Shown in pieces: positions 57,857 through 64,000 of a stretch of DNA of 64,000 bases. Positions within the stretch are counted from its first letter, which is position 1, and every line of letters begins with the position of its first letter. The stretch comes from an uncultured Prevotellaceae bacterium. Its GTDB lineage: Bacteria; Bacteroidota; Bacteroidia; Bacteroidales; Bacteroidaceae. The translations under genes and the position numbers were made by a program. The notes beneath the pieces are model-generated. The model saw nothing but the letters and a program-made list of their open reading frames with translations, had not been told where the DNA came from and made no database searches. The stretch is from assembly GCA_900318775.1 (NCBI GenBank), contig ONLY01000003.1, positions 186,001 through 250,000 of the forward strand, in the 5' to 3' direction.

Positions 57857-59707
57857 ATGGCAGAAAAATTGGAAATGAAGGAACTTGCCGAAGTAGCGGT
57901 TCGCTTCTCGGGTGATTCTGGCGACGGCATGCAGTTGGCCGGAAACATCTTCTCCACAGTGTCAGCCACTGTGGGTAACAGTATCAGCACTTTTCCAGAC
58001 TATCCAGCCGACATCCGTGCCCCACAAGGTTCGCTGACAGGTGTGAGCGGTTTCCAGGTGCACATTGGCGCGGAGATGGTCTATACACCAGGTGATAAGT
58101 GCGATGTGCTGGTCGCTATGAACGCAGCTGCGCTCAAGACTCAGTACAAGTTCGCCAAGCCTGGAGCTGCCATCATTATTGATACAGACGCTTTTGGTGC
58201 TGCAGACCTGAAGAAGGCTGCTTTTGCCTCAGAGGACTATCTTGGCGAAATGGGCATCGATCCAGACCGTGTCATCGCTTGTCCTATCACGCAGATGGTG
58301 AAAGACTGTTTGGCTGACTCAGGTATGGACGTGAAAGCCATGCTGAAGTGCCGTAACATGTTTGCCCTTGGCCTTGTTTGCTGGCTCTTCGACCGCGATT
58401 TGAACATCGCCTTCAACTTCCTGAAGGAGAAGTTTGCTAAGAAGCCAGGTGTGGCAGAGGCTAACATCAAGGTGATTCAAGCTGGTTACGACTATGGTCA
58501 TAACACGCATAGCTCTGTGGCTAACGTGTATCGCATCGAGACGAAGAACAAGGTGCCTGGACGTTATATGGACATCACTGGCAACAAGGCTACTGCTTAT
58601 GGCTTCATCGCTGCTGCCGAGAAAGCAGGCTTGAAGCTTTACCTTGGTTCTTATCCCATCACTCCAGCAACGGATGTGTTGCATGAGCTTTCCAAGCATA
58701 AGTCATTAGGTGTCACCACTGTTCAGTGTGAAGATGAAATCGCGGGCTGTGCATCTGCTGTGGGTGCGTCATTCGCTGGTGCACTTGGTGTAACCTCCAC
58801 TTCTGGTCCTGGCATCTGTCTGAAGAGTGAGGCAATGAACCTTGCTGTCATCATGGAGTTGCCACTTGTGGTGCTTGACGTTCAGCGTGGTGGTCCTGCT
58901 ACAGGTCTTCCTACGAAGTCTGAGCAGACAGACCTCTTGCAGGCTCTCTTCGGCCGTAACGGTGAAAGCCCAATGCCTGTCATTGCGGCTACATCTCCTA
59001 CCGACTGCTTCGATGCCGCTTACTCTGCTGCCAAGATGGCGTTGGAGCACATGACTCCAGTCATCCTCATGACCGACGCCTATGTGGCTAACGGTTCGGC
59101 TGCATTCAAGTTGCCTAACCTTGCAGATTATCCAGCCATCAATCCACCTTATGTTCCTGAGGAACTGAAGGGTTCTTGGGCTCCTTACCTCCGCAATCCG
59201 GAAACAGGCGTTCGCTACTGGGCAGTGCCTGGTCGTGAAGGCTTCCAGCACATCCTCGGTGGTTTGGAGAAGGACAACAAGACAGGTGCCATCTCTACTG
59301 ACCCGGAAAACCATAACCTGATGACTCACTTGCGTCAGGAGAAGATAGACAAGATTCAGGTTCCTGACCTCGAAGTGCTCGGCGACAAAGATGATGCAGA
59401 CCTTCTTATTGTTGGCTTCGGTGGCACATACGGACACCTCCACGCTGCTATGGATGAGCTCCGTGCTCAAGGCAAGAAGGTGGCACTCGCTCACTTCAAG
59501 TTCATCAACCCACTGCCAAAGAATACAGCAGAGGTGTTGAAGAAGTACCCCAAGGTGGTTGTGGCAGAGCAGAATATGGGTCAGCTTGCCGGTTGGCTCC
59601 GCATGAAGGTGGACAACTTCGTGCCTGAGCAGTTCAATCAGGTAAAGGGTCAGCCCTTTGCAGTGGCCGAACTCGTTGAGGCATTTAACGCAATCATCAA
59701 CAAATAA
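57857..59707 (+). CDS. korA: 2-oxoglutarate:ferredoxin oxidoreductase, fused gamma-alpha subunit
   Basis: A 616-residue subunit of the thiamine-diphosphate enzyme that interconverts 2-oxoglutarate and succinyl-CoA with ferredoxin. The N-terminal gamma domain has VRFSGDSGDGMQLAG (residues 11-25). The alpha (pyrimidine-binding) domain follows from about 245 (YPITPATDVLHELSKHK), with ECEDEIAGCASAVGASFAGA-type sequence and GGPATGLPTKSEQTDL. The fused form and two-gene set are usual in Bacteroidota. A different 2-oxoacid substrate is possible, but the KorAB-type length argues for 2-oxoglutarate. korB follows after 17 bases. Confidence 0.9.
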   Translation: MAEKLEMKELAEVAVRFSGDSGDGMQLAGNIFSTVSATVGNSISTFPDYPADIRAPQGSLTGVSGFQVHIGAEMVYTPGDKCDVLVAMNAAALKTQYKFAKPGAAIIIDTDAFGAADLKKAAFASEDYLGEMGIDPDRVIACPITQMVKDCLADSGMDVKAMLKCRNMFALGLVCWLFDRDLNIAFNFLKEKFAKKPGVAEANIKVIQAGYDYGHNTHSSVANVYRIETKNKVPGRYMDITGNKATAYGFIAAAEKAGLKLYLGSYPITPATDVLHELSKHKSLGVTTVQCEDEIAGCASAVGASFAGALGVTSTSGPGICLKSEAMNLAVIMELPLVVLDVQRGGPATGLPTKSEQTDLLQALFGRNGESPMPVIAATSPTDCFDAAYSAAKMALEHMTPVILMTDAYVANGSAAFKLPNLADYPAINPPYVPEELKGSWAPYLRNPETGVRYWAVPGREGFQHILGGLEKDNKTGAISTDPENHNLMTHLRQEKIDKIQVPDLEVLGDKDDADLLIVGFGGTYGHLHAAMDELRAQGKKVALAHFKFINPLPKNTAEVLKKYPKVVVAEQNMGQLAGWLRMKVDNFVPEQFNQVKGQPFAVAELVEAFNAIINK

Positions 59708-59724
59708 AAGAAAGGACATTCATT

Positions 59725-60729
59725 ATGGCATATACAGCTCAAGATTTTAAGAAGGGACAGCCAAGATGGTGTCCTGGATGTGGTGACCACTTCTTCCTTG
59801 CCTCACTGCATAAGGCAATGGCAGAGATTGGTGTAGAACCTTGGAACACAGCCGTGATTTCAGGTATCGGTTGTTCGTCACGCCTGCCACACTACATGGC
59901 GACCTATGGCATGAATACCATTCACGGCCGTGCAGCAGCTATCGCAACAGGTTGCAAGGTGGCTAACCCCAACCTGACCGTATGGCAGGTGAGCGGTGAC
60001 GGCGATGGTCTTGCCATTGGCGGTAACCACTTCATCCATGCGAATCGTCGCAACATCAATCTCAACATGATTCTGCTGAACAACCGCATCTACGGTTTGA
60101 CAAAGGGTCAGTATTCACCCACTTCGCCACGTGGATTCGTATCGAAGTCCAGCCCTTACGGAACGGTGGAAGACCCATTCCGTCCTGCAGAGCTCTGCTT
60201 TGGTGCACGCGGACACTTCTTTGCACGTGCCGTTGCTACTGATGCTCCTGGCACGGTAGAGATTCTCAAAGCCGCTTACAACCATAAGGGTGCAGCCGTA
60301 TGTGAAATTCTGCAGAACTGTGTCATCTTCAACAACGGCACTCACGATGCTGTCTATAGCAAGGAAGGACGTGCCAAGAACGCCATCTACGTGCAGCACG
60401 GCAAACCCCTCATCTTTGGTGAGAACAATGAGTTTGGCTTGATGCAGGAGGGCTTTGGCCTGAAGGTGGTGAAGATTGGCGAGAATGGCATCACAGAGAA
60501 AGACATCCTAGTGCACGACGCTCACTGCGAGGACAACACGCTTCAGCTCAAGCTTGCCTTGATGGGTAACGGTGATGGTTTCCCTGTGGCGCTTGGTGTC
60601 ATCCGCGACGTAGATGCTCCAACCTACGATGATTGTGTGACAGCTCAGATTGAAGAGGTGAAGACTCAGAAGAAGTACCACAACTTCGCTGAGCTCTTGG
60701 AGACCAACGATATCTGGGAAGTAAAATAA
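59725..60729 (+). CDS. korB: 2-oxoglutarate:ferredoxin oxidoreductase, beta subunit
   Basis: A 334-residue thiamine-diphosphate-binding subunit partnering korA. The N-terminal CPGCGDHFFLASL is typical. The TPP motif GDGDGLAIGGNHF (about 92-104) continues to NRIYGLTKGQYSPTS. No fused ferredoxin domain. It closes a two-gene operon that can supply succinyl-CoA beside fumarate reductase in the reductive branch of the TCA cycle. A terminator follows at once. Confidence 0.92.
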   Translation: MAYTAQDFKKGQPRWCPGCGDHFFLASLHKAMAEIGVEPWNTAVISGIGCSSRLPHYMATYGMNTIHGRAAAIATGCKVANPNLTVWQVSGDGDGLAIGGNHFIHANRRNINLNMILLNNRIYGLTKGQYSPTSPRGFVSKSSPYGTVEDPFRPAELCFGARGHFFARAVATDAPGTVEILKAAYNHKGAAVCEILQNCVIFNNGTHDAVYSKEGRAKNAIYVQHGKPLIFGENNEFGLMQEGFGLKVVKIGENGITEKDILVHDAHCEDNTLQLKLALMGNGDGFPVALGVIRDVDAPTYDDCVTAQIEEVKTQKKYHNFAELLETNDIWEVK

Positions 60730-60741
60730 GACGATAAAAAA

Positions 60742-60773
60742 AGCGTAAGGTTGAGTATTGCTCGCCTTACGCT
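60742..60773. terminator. Bidirectional terminator overlapping the dus stop codon
   Basis: AGCGTAAGG (60742-60750) pairs with CCTTACGCT (60765-60773) around a 14-base loop. On the minus strand it includes the last codons and stop (60767-60769) of the synthase gene, an economical shared terminator. Confidence 0.7.
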
Positions 60774-61840
60774 AAGTTTAAGATGCGCTCTTTCGCCTCG
60801 TCCAACAGGCTGAAGAGCGCATCTTGTGTTTCTGCCTGCAGAATCTTTATTCGAGTTTGTCGGAAGTCGGGAATGCCCTTGAACAGAGGGCAGTTGGCCA
60901 AGTGTCTCCTCACATGGATGATGCCACCCAGTTCCGTGCGCTTGCGCTCCTTTAGTGCGTTGTCTTCACGGAGTGAGTAAGCCACGCTGGTACGCACTTG
61001 CCGTTTCAGCACATCCATCTTCCAGTCCAGGGTCATGGAGTCGTCGTGGCGCCCTGTGTCCAGATATGTTCTCACATCTTTGAAGAGCCAGGGCTGACCG
61101 AATGTGGCACGGCCAATCATCACCGCATCCACTCCATATTGCTCAAACGCATGGGCTGTTTGTTCCGCAGTGCAGATGTCTCCGTTGCCAATGATCGGGA
61201 TGTGCATGCGTGGGTTCCGTTTCACCTCTTCGATGAGGGTCCAGTCAGCCTCTCCTTGATACATTTGGCTGCGTGTTCTGCCGTGAATGGTAAGAGCCTC
61301 GATGCCGCAGTCCTGTAGCCGCTCGGCCAGTTCTACGATGAATGGTTTCCCTTCCTGAACAGCCCCCCATTCGGCAGGCATGTCGTAGAGTGAAGGCACA
61401 TCCCATCCGAGTCGTGTCTTTACGGTCACAGGGATAGACACCGCTTTCACCACCTCGCGGGTGATGTCAAGCATCAGTTGGGGAGTGCGCAGCATGCCTG
61501 CACCAGCCCCTTTCCCTGCCACCTTCTTCACGGGGCAGCCGAAGTTGATGTCGAGGATGTCGGGCTTAGCTTCGCTCTCCACGATGCGGGCAGCCTCCAC
61601 CATGCTCTCCACGTCACGTCCATAGATTTGGATAGCTACGGGACGTTCGCTGTCATCTACCCGAATCTTCTCCAGCGAGCGGTTCACGTTGCGAATCAGG
61701 GCATCGGCACTGACAAACTCCGAATACACCATGCTGGCGCCAAACTCTTTGCAGAGCAGCCGAAAAGCCTGATCTGTCACGTCCTCCATCGGCGCCAACA
61801 GAACAGGCTTCTCACCTAGATTAATGTTACGAATATTCAA
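60767..61840 (-). CDS. dusB: tRNA-dihydrouridine synthase
   Basis: A 357-residue flavoenzyme that reduces uridines in tRNA. The FMN-barrel start LLAPMEDVTDQAFRLLC, the INFGCPVKKVAGKGAGAGML block with the catalytic cysteine (GCP), the HGRTRSQMYQGEADW motif and the IPIIGNGDICT phosphate-binding segment are all present. The DusB subgroup is the usual one in Bacteroidota; the exact uridine position is inferred. Its last 45 bases contain a 12-bp perfect inverted repeat. Confidence 0.9.
   Translation of the reverse strand: MNIRNINLGEKPVLLAPMEDVTDQAFRLLCKEFGASMVYSEFVSADALIRNVNRSLEKIRVDDSERPVAIQIYGRDVESMVEAARIVESEAKPDILDINFGCPVKKVAGKGAGAGMLRTPQLMLDITREVVKAVSIPVTVKTRLGWDVPSLYDMPAEWGAVQEGKPFIVELAERLQDCGIEALTIHGRTRSQMYQGEADWTLIEEVKRNPRMHIPIIGNGDICTAEQTAHAFEQYGVDAVMIGRATFGQPWLFKDVRTYLDTGRHDDSMTLDWKMDVLKRQVRTSVAYSLREDNALKERKRTELGGIIHVRRHLANCPLFKGIPDFRQTRIKILQAETQDALFSLLDEAKERILNLA
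60781..60824. repeat. 12-bp inverted repeat inside the 3' end of dusB
   Basis: AGATGCGCTCTT (60781-60792) and AAGAGCGCATCT (60813-60824) are perfect complements 20 bases apart, within coding sequence just before the terminator. Confidence 0.7.
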
Positions 61841-61858
61841 TTATCGATGTTCAATTAG

Positions 61859-62017
61859 TTAAGCTTCTGAGAATTCGCTTTTGCCTACACCACAGAGTGG
61901 GCATTCAAAATCATCTGGAAGATCTTCAAATGCAGTGCCTGGAGCTATTCCTCCTTCTGGATAACCAACCTCTGGGTCATACTCCCAGCCGCAGGTGTCA
62001 CATACGTATTTCTTCAT
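61859..62017 (-). CDS. Rubredoxin
   Basis: A 52-residue iron protein found by direct translation of the minus strand; too short for many gene finders. It begins [18 protein letters not shown] and ends [15 protein letters not shown], giving the four iron ligands Cys6, Cys9, Cys39 and Cys42 of the classic rubredoxin fold. It passes single electrons in the cytoplasm. It lies 42 bases after the reverse rubrerythrin gene on the same strand, and the two probably work together to remove hydrogen peroxide. Confidence 0.95.
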   Translation of the reverse strand: MKKYVCDTCGWEYDPEVGYPEGGIAPGTAFEDLPDDFECPLCGVGKSEFSEA

Positions 62018-62059
62018 AATCGTTCCTGTTTTGAATTATTGTACTAAGTGCGTGGGCTA

Positions 62060-62623
62060 TTACTTGAAATATCTGTTATACAGTCCCTGGAAGCCTGCAC
62101 CGTGACGAGCCTCGTCCTTGGCCATCTCATGCACTGTGTCGTGGATAGCGTCGAGGTCCAGCTTCTTGGCCACCTTCGCAATCTCCAGCTTGCCTGCGCA
62201 TGCGCCTTCTTCTGCCTCCATGCGCTTCTTCAGGTTGGTCTTAGTGTCCCAAACCACCTCGCCGAGCAGTTCGGCAAAGCGTGAAGCGTGGTCGGCCTCT
62301 TCATAAGCATAGCGGCGGAACGCCTCCGACACCTCGGGATAGCCCTCACGGTCGGCCTGGCGAGCCATAGCCAGATACATACCTACTTCGGTGCATTCAC
62401 CCATGAAGTGATCTTTCAATCCTTGAAGCACAAAAGCGCCTTCTTCACCTTCAGGAATGGCCTTCGCCACACCGAGTTCATGTTCGCAAGCGAAATTAAG
62501 TCCGTCAGTTTCTTCCTTCAGCTTGAACTTTGAGCCAGGAACCTTGCACTGTGGACACTTCTCTGGAGGGTTGTCACCCTCATGCACATACCCGCAAACG
62601 GGGCATACCCATTTTTTTGCCAT
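62060..62623 (-). CDS. Reverse rubrerythrin (rubredoxin domain first)
   Basis: A 187-residue peroxide-reducing protein. An N-terminal rubredoxin-like domain (Cys7, Cys10, Cys23, Cys26) is followed by a four-helix ferritin-like diiron domain with [20 protein letters not shown] and ECTEVGMY ligand segments. The order is reversed from classic rubrerythrin, a form typical of anaerobes. With the adjacent rubredoxin it forms a small oxygen-stress unit driven by a full-consensus promoter. Confidence 0.92.
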   Translation of the reverse strand: MAKKWVCPVCGYVHEGDNPPEKCPQCKVPGSKFKLKEETDGLNFACEHELGVAKAIPEGEEGAFVLQGLKDHFMGECTEVGMYLAMARQADREGYPEVSEAFRRYAYEEADHASRFAELLGEVVWDTKTNLKKRMEAEEGACAGKLEIAKVAKKLDLDAIHDTVHEMAKDEARHGAGFQGLYNRYFK

Positions 62624-62720
62624 AATTGTTAGAGTTTTAGGGTTAGCAATCGTTTTATTTTGTTACGTAAACCCCCATGTCTCTTTCACCGAAAAAGTTC
62701 GGATTCGTTTCATGGGATTG

Positions 62721-62751
62721 CAAAGATATAGAAAAGCCGTGAACATCCAAA
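62721..62751 (-). promoter_or_regulatory. Promoter of the reverse rubrerythrin-rubredoxin genes
   Basis: Minus strand: TTTG (62751-62748), 19 bases, TATCTTTG (62728-62721). Confidence 0.78.
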
Positions 62752-62852
62752 ACTTTTTCCATTTTTTTTTGCAATCGTTGAAAAAACAGTTCTCAGCAGC
62801 AAATCGTGCCCGACCTCCTGACGTGCAGTTGGGCTATGCTGACGCTACCGCT

Positions 62853-64000
62853 TTATCGGTTCGGATAGACCACTTCGTTGCTTGGGTCGCCCAGTCCGCC
62901 GTAGTAGTTGGCGCAGCGTACTGAGAAGCAGGAGCCTTCAGCCGTTCCGCGCGGTACATTATAATAAGGCTCTGTGGTGAAAGCCACCACATCGCGGTTC
63001 TTGCATACGGCATAGAGACAGGCCTCCGGTATATCCTCCCAATAGATGTGTCCCCGGTTCTTGATATGTACCACAGGTGGGTCCACTTGGGCAGCCCGCA
63101 TGTCAGGTCTCCAGTTGCCAAACACGCGCTCCACATCATAGCGTTCCGCCTCCTCGGTTGTGAGCGTGGTGTTGTACCCCACCGTCCTCACGGCTCCTTC
63201 CTTATCCTTGAACTGCTGGCGGCGTGCCCCAGTAGGCACCAGCTGGAAGTCTTCGTCCATGCTTTCGTATTCGGCAAACAGTGTGGGCAGCGTGCCGTGC
63301 ATCTCAGTCCATCCTGCCGAGTCGGGTTTCAGTTCCATCAGCGTGCTCAGCCACACTGCCCTTGGACTGCCCTTCCAGGGGCGCCCCAGCCAGTAGCGCC
63401 CGTTTTGTTCGGGTGCGCCGTAGATGTGGCAGCCGTTGAACACATAGCCATACTCACGTCCCGCCTCTGTGGCAGGAGCGCATATCACGTCGCGCTTTCC
63501 GTCCGTGCCTCTTGTGCGCAGTTCCAGGTCGCAGCGGTTGAAGTAGATGGTGCCTCCGCCACAGATGAAATCCACCGTGCCCTTCACCACACAGTCCTCA
63601 AGATATGTGGTGCCGCCGTCGTTCGTATAGTACGTGTCTTGCGTACTCATCAGCGAAATCCGCTTGAAGATGTTCCCTCGGCAGTGCTTCTCGTTCAGCG
63701 CCACTGCACGATTCGCAAACGCGTTTAAGTCGTTGCGGTAGTTCGACCACAGTTCCAGGTCCTGCATGTAGGTGCTGTCAGCCCCGTTCAGGAACAGCGT
63801 CGAGGTGCAGCTGATACCCTCGTGCATCGGCATCGACTCAATCTGCGTGTGCTTCATCCCCTCACCGCATATGCTCGTGTTCGGTGCCGTCAGTATGGTC
63901 ATCGGGCTCGGAATTTCCAGCTCCTTGCCATTCTCCACAATCTTGATGGGATTGCCCTCGCCCTTGATGCGGTACATGCTCGACTTGATGAAGATTCTGA
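62853..64000 (-). CDS. Pectinesterase (CE8), N-terminus outside the window
   Basis: The visible 381 residues continue without a stop to the right edge (RIFIKSSMYRIKG spans the first internal ATG at 63977), so the start lies beyond position 64000. The right-handed beta-helix family pattern is clear: STQDTYYT with the stabilising Gln and Asp, GTVDFICGGGTIYFNRCDL with the nucleophilic Asp, and LGRPWKGSPRAVW with the conserved Arg and Trp. Pectinesterases remove methyl esters from homogalacturonan. The last 100 residues (EEAERYDVERVFGNWRPD, PPVVHIKNRGHIYWEDI) add a fibronectin-like extension, probably not catalytic. Its own operon must continue to the right. Confidence 0.88.
   Translation of the reverse strand, partial: RIFIKSSMYRIKGEGNPIKIVENGKELEIPSPMTILTAPNTSICGEGMKHTQIESMPMHEGISCTSTLFLNGADSTYMQDLELWSNYRNDLNAFANRAVALNEKHCRGNIFKRISLMSTQDTYYTNDGGTTYLEDCVVKGTVDFICGGGTIYFNRCDLELRTRGTDGKRDVICAPATEAGREYGYVFNGCHIYGAPEQNGRYWLGRPWKGSPRAVWLSTLMELKPDSAGWTEMHGTLPTLFAEYESMDEDFQLVPTGARRQQFKDKEGAVRTVGYNTTLTTEEAERYDVERVFGNWRPDMRAAQVDPPVVHIKNRGHIYWEDIPEACLYAVCKNRDVVAFTTEPYYNVPRGTAEGSCFSVRCANYYGGLGDPSNEVVYPNR

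Noticed and set aside
58769-59719. 316-codon antisense frame opposite korA
   Set aside because: Shadow frame; korA is unambiguous on the other strand.
60781-60824. Attachment site or mobile-element end at the dusB 3' end
   Set aside because: The inverted repeat is inside intact coding sequence with no second copy or integrase nearby.

Overview
The window is a stretch of Bacteroidota chromosome, most likely from a Prevotella-type gut or rumen bacterium. The evidence is a SusC/SusD pair, a hybrid two-component regulator, fumarate reductase in the C-A-B order, family-specific lipoproteins (DUF4843, PKD-like, DUF4861), signal peptides and lipoboxes throughout, and promoters of the Bacteroidota form TTTG-N19-21-TAnnTTTG before many genes. 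No rRNA or tRNA gene, insertion sequence or CRISPR array was found.

Layout. 1-1033: gene-poor, with a decayed mobile-element gene. 1034-4604: fumarate reductase operon frdCAB. 4716-9560: bcp with a one-base frameshift, a lipoprotein-type family II pyrophosphatase, a two-domain esterase and a DUF1593 protein. 9769-13796: fimbrial-anchor-like lipoprotein, recX, comF, ribD and a small conserved ORF. 13797-16781: AT-rich and gene-poor, holding a structured leader RNA candidate, a lipoprotein and an EVE-like protein. 16782-18836: groES-groEL. 18991-29091: DUF4861 protein, FHA-like protein, gph, panE, cytidylate-kinase-like protein, Dabb protein, a GH43 exo-galactanase-like enzyme, YitT and leuS.

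29619-46311 looks like a hemicellulose locus: GH43, GH5 and a CE1-CE6 double esterase on the plus strand, then a convergent hybrid two-component regulator, then two large or medium secreted proteins of unknown function. The three enzymes share one beta-sandwich-like module, and all five secreted proteins end in a similar tail that resembles a sorting signal. 46660-57541 is a minus-strand operon: GH127 beta-L-arabinofuranosidase, SusC, SusD, DUF4843, PKD-like lipoprotein, thioredoxin-like protein. 57857-64000: korAB, tRNA-dihydrouridine synthase, rubredoxin, reverse rubrerythrin and a pectinesterase cut by the window edge.

The most unusual signal is non-coding. Five separate intergenic gaps each hold a short tandem array with the same 22-24 bp period, while the unit sequences differ completely between gaps. 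The second is a leader at about 14510-14854, where an 8-bp long-range pairing competes with an intrinsic terminator just before a lipoprotein gene.
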